From positions 1 through 38,538 of the forward strand of contig JAGLCE010000090.1 of assembly GCA_023146365.1 (NCBI GenBank): 38,538 nt of DNA. Reading direction: 5' to 3'. This document shows positions 8,922 through 16,417 of this stretch, one piece after another. Source of the stretch: Endozoicomonadaceae bacterium. GTDB lineage: Bacteria; Pseudomonadota; Gammaproteobacteria; Pseudomonadales; Endozoicomonadaceae. Every line of letters starts with the position of its first letter. The first letter of the stretch is position 1. The translations under genes and the position numbers were made by a program. The notes under the pieces are model-generated. The model did no database searches. It worked only from the letters and a program-made list of their open reading frames with translations, and had not been told where the DNA came from.

Positions 8922-9467
8922 TTAGCCGGTCGATACCATCTTTCTTGCTTTGTCAGACAGGACGGTACCCGTTTTTCCATCGACGACCATTGTGCGGTGC
9001 TGCTTGAGTTTGTCAATGTAATAAATGATGCGAAGTTTTCGACCGTCCTCCTGTTCCAGTCGAGTACGGACAATTTTGTTCACGTGATACTTGCTTTTTA
9101 CATCGTGAAGAATCGTTTCCAGAGGAATAACTTCGGCTTGTTCTGGGAATTTGTAGAGGTGATCCTCCAGCACGTTGCCGTTGCTGCTGTTCAGCGTCAT
9201 GATCCATGCGCTCTTGTTATGTCGCAGGTAGTAGATTTTTTCGATAGCTCTGCCTTTCTGGGTAGTTTCCGAGTACGTGTTGATAACCTGCATGTCTGGG
9301 TGTCTCTCTTTTGCTCTGTTCAGAAGAGCTTCCAGCGACATGCGTGGTGTCTGTTGGTCAGTCTGGTAAGAGGTAATGCCTTCAGCCTGGCTGGCAAACA
9401 TGCGCGGAGTGGTGCTGGCGACCAACATACCACAAGCGATAGCAACGGAAATCTTAGAGGCTTTCAT
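8922..9467 (-). CDS. Exported PepSY-like protein
   Basis: A 181-residue protein with a clear signal peptide (MKASKISVAIACGMLVASTT, cleavage near FAS-QA, residue 26). Two PepSY-like repeats follow (about 43-90 and 108-172); the second ends in MVVDGKTGTVLSDKARKM, the usual 'hxVDxxTGxVL' end of the fold. PepSY domains are associated with inhibition of peptidases or with sensing in the cell envelope, so a periplasmic role is likely. The start follows AAAGGA. It converges on the transporter gene with a 33-base gap, in which a weak stem (ATCGAC/GTCGAT) spans the two ends. The specific function is unknown. Confidence 0.7.
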   Translation of the reverse strand: MKASKISVAIACGMLVASTTPRMFASQAEGITSYQTDQQTPRMSLEALLNRAKERHPDMQVINTYSETTQKGRAIEKIYYLRHNKSAWIMTLNSSNGNVLEDHLYKFPEQAEVIPLETILHDVKSKYHVNKIVRTRLEQEDGRKLRIIYYIDKLKQHRTMVVDGKTGTVLSDKARKMVSTG

Positions 9468-9767
9468 GAGATTATCCTTTGGAGACTAAGAACACAGTAG
9501 AAGAAAGCCTCGAATTTTTCCATTGATGACGTTTACCGTGACGGGAAGTACGGCTGCATAAAAAGGCGCAGACTACGCCCCGTGCACTTTATCAGATCAT
9601 GAATGAGCTTTCTGAATGATGCAGGGGTCTTCTCTATTCGTCATATTCCTTTGAACGATACAACACCTACCTTCTACCCTATTTTTGGTTTTTCACGGAT
9701 CTTATTTTAAACGACAAAAGATGGGACATGATGGCCAGATCCTCTACTTGACCTTTGTCTGTCAGTA
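9468..9767. other. Intergenic region between the PepSY-like gene and avtA
   Basis: About 300 bases; it must contain the promoter of the PepSY-like gene and the end of avtA. No gene, strong hairpin or repeat was recognised. Confidence 0.4.
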
Positions 9768-11024
9768 TCAGGCTAGGTTGTAGAGGTTGCGTACCTCATC
9801 AGCAATGATGACCAACCCAGCTCTAACCGTTTCAGCATCACGGGTATAGGTGATGCGCAGGCACTCATGGACGTGCTGCCAGTCATTTTTCATGCCGGGA
9901 AAGAAGTAATGACCAGAGACGACCAGCACGCCTCGCTTCTTCAAACGTTCATAGAGTTCAAAGCTGCTGATGGGTAGATCCTTGAACCATAACCAGATAA
10001 ACATGGCACCTTCCGGTTTATGCATGCGCCAGGGTAGATCTTCCATTAGCGTCTTAATAAAACTGGTGGTCATCTCCATGCGTTCACGATACCAAGGGCG
10101 AATGATGTTGTTGCTGAGATCCATAATGCTGTTATCACGCACCATGTCGAGTCCCAGCATTGCGCCACAGCTGCTAGGCGCCAAGCTAATGATTGCGTTC
10201 ATATGGGTCACGGCGGTAATGACTTCCTCATTGGCAATCACAATTCCTGTCCGTGTAGCGGGTAGCCCCAGTTTTGACAGACTAAGGCACAGGATAATCT
10301 GTTCATCCCAGTATGGAGTGGCCTCAGTGAAGATTAAATTGGGAAAAGGAAGCCCATAAGCACCATCAATAATCAGTGGAATATTCTGCTGTTTCGCCAA
10401 GGCATGAAGGTGCTCAATTTCACTGTCCGTTAGAACATTACTGGTCGGGTTAGTCGGTCGGGAGACACAGAGTGCAGCGGTGTCAGTCGATAGATTTAAC
10501 GCATCAAAGTTGACCCAATACTTGAACGTGTGGTCATCAATGAATTCGATCTCGGGTTTTTCTGCCACAAACATATTCTTTTCGATACCACTATCAGCAT
10601 AACCGATATACTCAGGCGCCATAGGTAGCTGAATACGGCGGTGATCTCCTAGATCATTCTTGCCAGCAAACATATTGAACAGCATAAAAAAAGCAGACTG
10701 GCTGCCGTGGCTCAGGCAGATGTTGCGTTCGGTCAGGTTCCAGCCGAAGCGTTGTTTCAACATAGCAGCCAGTTCGTGCAGAAACTCTTTTTCTCCAGCC
10801 GGTGAATCGTAGGTGCCAATAAAACGGGTGAACGCTTGCGGGCTATCTAAAATACGGCTTAACCGTTGGTGAAATACGGCCTCTACTTCGGGAATACTTG
10901 CGGGGTTACCGCCTCCCATCATAATAATGTCGTTGTTACCGGCTAGTGCATTACCGAGGTCATCCATCAGAGACATAATGCCTGAATGTCCTGAGAGCTG
11001 TTCGCCAAAGACGGAAAACTTCAT
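9768..11024 (-). CDS. avtA: Valine-pyruvate aminotransferase
   Basis: A PLP-dependent fold-type I aminotransferase of 418 residues that interconverts valine plus pyruvate with 2-ketoisovalerate plus alanine. The N-terminus (MKFSVFGEQLSGHSGIMSLM) and MMGGGNPASIPEVE match E. coli AvtA closely in pattern. PLP residues are visible: Asn192 in RPTNPTSN, Asp220 and Tyr223 in IIDGAYGLPFP, Schiff-base Lys251 in LSLSKLGLP, and Arg258. The ATG follows AGAGGT. The gene stands alone, with long gaps on both sides. The family also contains PLP regulators, but no helix-turn-helix domain is present, so the enzyme is the better call. Confidence 0.93.
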   Translation of the reverse strand: MKFSVFGEQLSGHSGIMSLMDDLGNALAGNNDIIMMGGGNPASIPEVEAVFHQRLSRILDSPQAFTRFIGTYDSPAGEKEFLHELAAMLKQRFGWNLTERNICLSHGSQSAFFMLFNMFAGKNDLGDHRRIQLPMAPEYIGYADSGIEKNMFVAEKPEIEFIDDHTFKYWVNFDALNLSTDTAALCVSRPTNPTSNVLTDSEIEHLHALAKQQNIPLIIDGAYGLPFPNLIFTEATPYWDEQIILCLSLSKLGLPATRTGIVIANEEVITAVTHMNAIISLAPSSCGAMLGLDMVRDNSIMDLSNNIIRPWYRERMEMTTSFIKTLMEDLPWRMHKPEGAMFIWLWFKDLPISSFELYERLKKRGVLVVSGHYFFPGMKNDWQHVHECLRITYTRDAETVRAGLVIIADEVRNLYNLA

Positions 11025-11221
11025 GCTGACCTCTTATTTTACAGGTGATTACGGTATCTTACTATATTACAGGCTGATGCTATTTTTGAGTACGGCATTT
11101 TGAATGTTCGGGGTCAAAGCGGTATTGGGGCATTCAGGATCGCTAGAAAAATCATGGTTATCAAATGCCGATTAGCCTAGTCTAACGTGAGAGTTTGTTA
11201 ATTGATTTTTTGGAGCAACAG

Positions 11222-11241
11222 CTGGCATCTTCCGATGCCAG
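11222..11241. repeat. Perfect hairpin CTGGCATC-TTCC-GATGCCAG
   Basis: An 8-bp stem with a UUCC-type tetraloop, about 200 bases upstream of avtA. No T-run follows directly on either strand (the minus side reaches a run of six A), so it is not a standard terminator. Confidence 0.5.
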
Positions 11242-11397
11242 AGCAATCTATCCTTTTCTTGGAATCACTGTTTAGAGTCTCTCTAAAAACTTCCGACAAA
11301 CTGAGATAACTGAGATAATAGCTACCTAGTTTTTTTTGGGGTATGTAATCTGGATTGCTCGATCATCAAGACCGTCTTGAAATACACCGTGATGGTA

Positions 11398-11430
11398 GGG
11401 CATCCATGCCCTGGGGTTCCTCCATGGAAC
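11398..11430. repeat. Two adjacent small palindromes
   Basis: GGGCAT-CC-ATGCCC (11398-11411) is followed after four bases by GTTCC-TCCAT-GGAAC (11416-11430). The pair resembles a REP/BIME-like unit, but no second copy was noticed in the window. Confidence 0.4.
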
Positions 11431-11875
11431 TGGCGTTAAAACTAATCCCTGTCGAGCATCCTTTGCTCTGTCCCTACTCATAACACTACAGTTTTCGTGC
11501 CAAGCCTACCTGACCCAGTAAATAAATAGGATAACCTGATGTCCGGTATATCAAGCTTGATTTAACTGGGTAGATTACAACAGGTCAAAACAATCATACG
11601 ATACCAGCAGGAACAAACCGTAACACCTCTCATTAAACCACTCATTTTTCCAGCCTGATGTTTAGTGAGATACTATGCTTTTCTGTTACCTGTCATCTTT
11701 CAATAAACTGAGAAATCATCACTATCGTTGTTATAACCATTTTTTCTAACGGTATTGTGGTGTGATGATCAGTCGCGGGGAGTGTTTGTCTCATATTTCT
11801 GCTGGCAGGATAACGAGCCTAACCTGAGTCTTATTAATGGTTGATCATTATCTTATTTTTGAGATTGTACTCATT

Positions 11876-12127
11876 ATGATATGTCGAATCGGGTGCGCGG
11901 CCTGCTGTATTGCACCTTCTATTTCAACCGCAATTCCTGGTATGCCAGAGGGAAAACCTGCGGGTGTCCGATGCGTCCAGCTAAATGAGCAGAATGCTTG
12001 CCTTCTCTTTGGCAAACCTGAACGTCCACACGTTTGTAATCAATTTACTGCCGAGGCGTCTGTGTGTGGTAAATCGGATGAAACTGCAATGACGACTCTG
12101 ATTAGCCTTGAAGAGCTGACAACTTAA
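11876..12127 (+). CDS. YkgJ-family cysteine-cluster protein
   Basis: A small protein (83 residues from ATG 11876) of the YkgJ/UPF0153 zinc- or iron-chelating family. Cysteines lie in the pattern CRIGCAACC near the N-terminus, then GVRC, NACLLFG, PHVCNQF and SVCG; PGMPEGKPAGVRC is a family signature. The frame is open back to ATG 11837, but relatives begin just before the first Cys, so 11876 is preferred; neither start has a strong ribosome site. The metal cluster is predicted from the cysteines; the physiological role of the family is not well known. It converges on the MaoC gene with a short gap. Confidence 0.8.
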   Translation: MICRIGCAACCIAPSISTAIPGMPEGKPAGVRCVQLNEQNACLLFGKPERPHVCNQFTAEASVCGKSDETAMTTLISLEELTT

Positions 12128-12154
12128 GTCGTCAGCTTTGAGTGGGTCAGAAGC

Positions 12155-12664
12155 TTACATGCCCTCTATCGATACGTTGGGAAGGTGGACTCGCTCTACG
12201 CACACATCGCCTGTTGCCGGTATGATTTCAGCGGTTCCTTTTACGACGATCTTGCCATGCTGATTGATCACATCAGTCCGGATGAGCGCATTCTTCCGAC
12301 GCTCATTTTTTTCCAGTACTTCCAGTTCAACGATCAAGGTGTCACCGAGCTTAACTGGGCGGAGAAACTTCAGTTCCTGACCACTATAGATGCCGCCAGG
12401 GCCCGGCATCACTATGGAGAGGGCGGCAGATATCAGGGATCCAGTCCACATACCATGAGCGATACGTTCGCCAAAAGATGTGTTGGCAGCATAGGTTTCA
12501 TCCAAGTGTATTGGGTTGTAGTCTCCAGATACCGTAGCGAACAGTATCAGATCTTGTTCGGTCAGGGTGCGCTGGTAGGTGGCTTTATCGCCGATCTTCA
12601 TTTGGTCGTACGGAGTGTTCCGAAGTGTCTGGTTTGTCTCTGAATTCGTACTTTGCAAAGTCAT
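12155..12664 (-). CDS. MaoC-like (R)-specific enoyl-CoA hydratase
   Basis: A hot-dog-fold hydratase of 169 residues. The hydratase-2 motif is complete: FATVSGDYNPIHLDETYA with the catalytic Asp and His, followed by FGERIAHGMWTGSLIS. The frame is open to 12694, but AAGGAG lies inside that extension at correct spacing for ATG 12664, so the shorter form is chosen. PhaJ-type members convert trans-2-enoyl-CoA from fatty-acid oxidation into (R)-3-hydroxyacyl-CoA for polyhydroxyalkanoate synthesis. A phasin gene elsewhere in the window agrees with that use, but no PHA synthase is present here, so the pathway is inference. Confidence 0.85.
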   Translation of the reverse strand: MTLQSTNSETNQTLRNTPYDQMKIGDKATYQRTLTEQDLILFATVSGDYNPIHLDETYAANTSFGERIAHGMWTGSLISAALSIVMPGPGGIYSGQELKFLRPVKLGDTLIVELEVLEKNERRKNALIRTDVINQHGKIVVKGTAEIIPATGDVCVERVHLPNVSIEGM

Positions 12665-12888
12665 AGCCTCGGGCTCCTTGTTGAAAACAGCCATCCATAC
12701 ACAGTGATGTGCTGCCGGACTGATTAGCTAATTAATTTCATTGAATATTTCGCGTCAACCACGGGAATACAGATCCAATACTATATTCCTTGGTATCTGT
12801 AGTCTTGATATGTTGATACAGCATCTCTCTTCTAATCAGATGATGAATGATAGAATGGCCTGAATGAGCAATCAGACGGCTGGCGTTT

Positions 12889-13505
12889 TTGCAGCACTCC
12901 GAACGAAAAATCATCCATGTCGATTGTGACTGTTTTTACGCATCGGTTGAAATACGGGGAAATCCAGATCCTCGAGAAGACCCTGTTGCAGTGGGTGGCA
13001 TGGCCGGATCGGCATCATCGCGACCTGCAATTATGAAGCACGAGCTTTCGGGATACATTCCACTATGGCATCGGCCTATGCCTGTAAACTTTGCCCAGAT
13101 CTGATCATCCTCAAACCACACTTTGACCGGTACAAAACGGTCTCTCGTGATATCCACCGAGCCTTTGCCGATTACACGGATATTATAGAACCCATGTCGT
13201 TAAATGAGGTTTATCTGGATGTTTCCGATTGTCAAAAATGCCATGGCAACGCCACACTGATTGTGCGTGAAATACGGGTCAAAGTAAAGGAGACGAACCA
13301 GATCACAGTCTCCGCAGGTGTGGCACCCAACAAGTTCCTGGCCAAAATTACCAGTGGCTGGAATAAGCCGAACAGCCTCTGCATTCTGACACCTGATCCA
13401 ATTGACCACTTTGTCCGTCCGCCCCCTGCTCTCTATAAATTAACCCTTTACCGGGAGGCGACAACTATTCTGACACAGGGGTGTTTGTCAAAGGAATTGC
13501 TGTAG
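12889..13505 (+). pseudogene. dinB: Broken DNA polymerase IV gene
   Basis: The Y-family polymerase sequence begins with KIIHVDCDCFYASVE (first catalytic Asp intact) and leaves frame near 12990-13015. It resumes one frame over with IIATCNYEARAFGIHST, MASAYACKLCPDL, then PMSLNEVYLDV and VSAGVAPNKFLAKITSGW. The second catalytic site, normally SLDE, reads SLNE, replacing an essential Asp. After about PDPIDHFV the family resemblance stops and the frame ends, so the thumb and little-finger domains (roughly the C-terminal half) are missing. No good start codon or ribosome site is left. It is non-functional by three independent defects. Confidence 0.88.
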
Positions 13506-13700
13506 CATTTAATGAAAAAATTTATTATTTTGCTGTTTATTAAATAGGTTACAACGTTTTCATTAAATCTGTTCTTTGTATTTATAATATTGTTTGTATA
13601 ACTAACATTCTTAAAATATTTAATTATTAAATAAAACTAAATAGCAATCCTCAAGTCATAGGTAATATACGACTCACCTACTACATTGGTAAAATTTGAC

Positions 13701-15680
13701 ATGATATGCGATAACAGAATGAGTCAGGCTCTTGGTATTTTATTAATTGATCAAAATATCAATGACGAAGATCCTGTATATTTACATGCAAAATGTATTA
13801 AAGTCGCCCCTCATAGAGAGCCTCTATGTAACATACAGGCGTCACTTAAGGAACTATTAAGTGAAAAGCTTAATGGCGCTGGCAGACAAAATCTAGCCGA
13901 AAAAACAGTTGCAAAACAATCCATCACCTACAAAGAACTTAAATCATTAGTTCATCAGATAAATAAACCACAAACAGTGCAAACACCACCAGACAATCGT
14001 TACCAAGACCAAGACCAAGACCAAGACCAAGACCAAGAAGCGTGGAGTGAACCCACTCTACAGCCTACTACAAAGACTACCACCCTGCCAAAAAATAATC
14101 CTAATAATGATTCATTAGAATGTCAGGGAGCAAGGCCTAAAGAGGAGACTATCCAAAAATCAAAGATTAATTCTGATAATACTTCGCTAGCATCATCTCA
14201 TGGAGCAAGACCTAAAACGCATAATATCGAAATAGATGAGGATTTCGATATAAAAAATTCTTATGACTTTGACAGGTATTTTGCCTTATGCTGTCAAAAA
14301 ATAGTGGAGGCATTTGAAAAAAAAGCAGCTATAGTTTTCGAGTACATTAATAATCCGAAAGATAAGAAAAAGCTTAGTAAAGCAAAACGCGCGTTAAATA
14401 GAGGTCCTTGGCATCCTGACCAATATTTCGACTTACTGGAAAAAGCCTATGAAGCAGACAAGCTCGATTTTTTTTCAAAGAGACTGAATTTTTTTATTGA
14501 AAATTCTTATTTTAAAACTGGATACCCCCCTCGTGAAAATAATACAGGAAAACACTATGCTGTGATTCCGCACAAATTAATAGGCTTTGGCTCCAACTAT
14601 AATTACGTTCTTGCTGATAACGTCACTCCTTCAGAAGCAATAGATGGCTACAAGACTAATTTCTGTCTTATTAATCAAGAGACAATATTGCAATTATCTA
14701 GTCTAGAAGCATCAAGAAGGTATTTTGGCGAATCTTTATTTAATTCTTACTATAGCACGGTAGCACCTAACTCAGATCCATTGTCAATGTTGCCATTTAT
14801 CACATCGTATAATATAAAATCTAGATGTCGGGTGATGATATTTTTAGATTTAGTTATTCCTGCGGAAACATTAGCAGTAGGTTTTATCTATTCCTTTAGC
14901 AATCACTCGCATTACATCAAAAGAAATTTTAATGGGGACTATAGATCTCTATATGGATTATGCTGTGAAATTACACCTCAACCACGTTTCATAACACTCT
15001 GTAGCTCTAAAAAATTAACAATCGATGAGATCCAAGACAAGTTGGTCGAGCTATACAATAAGAAGCCGTGCAACGAGAGATCCATGAAACCTACAGACTG
15101 GAAAACATTTCTGATATTTAGCAAACAGGAGAAACCATCACTTAACATTAAAACAATAACAAAAGAATCTTTAATAGAGGATGATTCTGGATACATGGAA
15201 TTTTCACTACAAAATAATTTTAAGCTGATGACAAACATGAAAGACTTTTATGCAAACAAACTGCAGCAAAATGCAACTAAAATCAAAATAAAAAAAGATA
15301 AAGAATTAGAACAACAAGATAGAAACAAAGCTACATTTGAACTATATAAGACTGAAAATGAAAGTGCTCGGAATAAACATTATTGTACAGAAGAGAAAAC
15401 CACCACTAAAAAACAGCCAACATCAGAGCCCGAGTCTAACCCGATAAATATTTTAAAAAATCATATTAAAGATGCCAATACAGCATACAGACACTACAAA
15501 AAAGAAGACACATCAAACAACGCAATAATAGCCAAAGAAAAGTTATGTAAACTTAAAATATTTTTTAATAACCTTAAAACTGACAACATCAATATTGACA
15601 TAAAAACTCAAAGACATTATGATGATATAGTGAAAAATATAGATGCTATACCAGACCTAGTTAATCCTAGGTTTCCATAA
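13701..15680 (+). CDS. Unrecognised 660-residue AT-rich protein, possible effector
   Basis: A long frame from ATG 13701 (an in-frame TTG lies at 13686; neither has a good ribosome site) coding about 659 residues. I do not recognise a family. Residues 1-95 form a small possibly folded part, and 100-185 are low complexity with a Gln-Asp run (about 103-114) and two GARPK motifs 20-30 residues apart. Residues 190-520 look like a globular domain with conserved-looking aromatic and Cys positions (for example FALCCQKIVEAFEKKA and YGLCCEITPQPRFITLC). The C-terminal 130 residues are Lys/Asn-rich and helical. There is no signal peptide or membrane segment. It sits between broken dinB and an IS481 remnant, and its composition resembles the other effector-like genes rather than the metabolic ones. 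Confidence 0.7.
   Translation: MICDNRMSQALGILLIDQNINDEDPVYLHAKCIKVAPHREPLCNIQASLKELLSEKLNGAGRQNLAEKTVAKQSITYKELKSLVHQINKPQTVQTPPDNRYQDQDQDQDQDQEAWSEPTLQPTTKTTTLPKNNPNNDSLECQGARPKEETIQKSKINSDNTSLASSHGARPKTHNIEIDEDFDIKNSYDFDRYFALCCQKIVEAFEKKAAIVFEYINNPKDKKKLSKAKRALNRGPWHPDQYFDLLEKAYEADKLDFFSKRLNFFIENSYFKTGYPPRENNTGKHYAVIPHKLIGFGSNYNYVLADNVTPSEAIDGYKTNFCLINQETILQLSSLEASRRYFGESLFNSYYSTVAPNSDPLSMLPFITSYNIKSRCRVMIFLDLVIPAETLAVGFIYSFSNHSHYIKRNFNGDYRSLYGLCCEITPQPRFITLCSSKKLTIDEIQDKLVELYNKKPCNERSMKPTDWKTFLIFSKQEKPSLNIKTITKESLIEDDSGYMEFSLQNNFKLMTNMKDFYANKLQQNATKIKIKKDKELEQQDRNKATFELYKTENESARNKHYCTEEKTTTKKQPTSEPESNPINILKNHIKDANTAYRHYKKEDTSNNAIIAKEKLCKLKIFFNNLKTDNINIDIKTQRHYDDIVKNIDAIPDLVNPRFP
14002..14037 (+). 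repeat. ACCAAG x6 in-frame microsatellite
   Basis: Six perfect hexamers encode an alternating Gln-Asp run. Copy-number change would alter protein length without frameshift. Confidence 0.9.
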
Positions 15681-15714
15681 TAACTAACACACTTGGAATG
15701 GACTTGAGAGTCAG

Positions 15715-16330
15715 CTGATGAGAGGCCTGCGGAGAGATAGAAACAGCTCACCTAGGCTATCTGGACTTTCAAGACACATTCTATGTAGGCAACCTCAAAG
15801 GTGTTGACCGTATTTATCAGCAAACTTTTATTGATATTTATAGCAAAATTGCATCCTGTAATCGCTACTACTAAAACACCTATCACTGCTGCAAATACAT
15901 TCAACGACAATGTCTTACCTTATTTTGAGCAGAAGGAACTACCTATGCTGCGTATTTTAACGGATAGAGGATGTACTCGTGTAGATCAGCATGATTATCA
16001 TATCATATTTACCTTGCGATAAACGATATTGATCATACGAAAACAAAAACCATGTCACCGCAAACAAATAACATTTGCGAACGGTTCCATAAAATAATAT
16101 TGAATGAGCTTTATCAAATTACGTTTAGAAAAACGCTGCATTCAAATATGGATGAATTACAAAAAGATCTGGACGTTTGGATGGAATATTATAACAATGT
16201 TCGAACTCATTAAGGTGAAATGTGTTGTGGACGCACTCCACGCGAAATATTACTTGATGGTAAATCGATTTGATTTGAAAAAATTTAGCTCAAATTCAAC
16301 CTGACAGACACCTTGAAAAAACGGGTAACT
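15715..16330 (+). pseudogene. IS481-family transposase remnant (catalytic part)
   Basis: A degraded integrase-type transposase read in several frames. GEIETAHLGYLDFQDTFYVG, then TPITAANTFNDNVLPYFEQ and LPMLRILTDRGC (the second catalytic Asp region), then MSPQTNNICERFHKIILNEL with the third acidic residue, and YYNNVRTH followed by a stop where relatives have Gln, then CCGRTPREILLDGKSI. At least two frameshifts and one nonsense change are present. The end at about 16319-16330 (ACGGGTAACT) is the inverse of the sequence at 1506-1517, so the two pieces come from the same or closely related element types. The macro-DTC gene begins its 3' end 88 bases beyond. Confidence 0.85.
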
Positions 16331-16417
16331 ATCGTCAGATCAAGTCTGAGCTACTACAGAAAATACACAGTTAGATGATTTACAGTCTCCTGAGCCTACA
16401 CCCACACTTCGTCAGCC

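Larger units (their letters stand above)
11025..11875. other. Long intergenic region with several hairpins
   Basis: Roughly 850 bases with no supported gene. A perfect 8-bp stem with a TTCC loop is at 11222-11241 and two adjacent small hairpins are at 11398-11430. An imperfect inverted pair ACCCAGT-AAAT (about 11515) and ATTTAACTGGGT (about 11562) brackets a short segment. It should include the avtA promoter at its left end. A small RNA or decayed element is possible but not shown. Confidence 0.4.

Noticed and set aside
9768..11024. MocR/GntR-type regulator instead of avtA
   Set aside because: There is no N-terminal winged-helix domain and the N-terminus matches AvtA itself.
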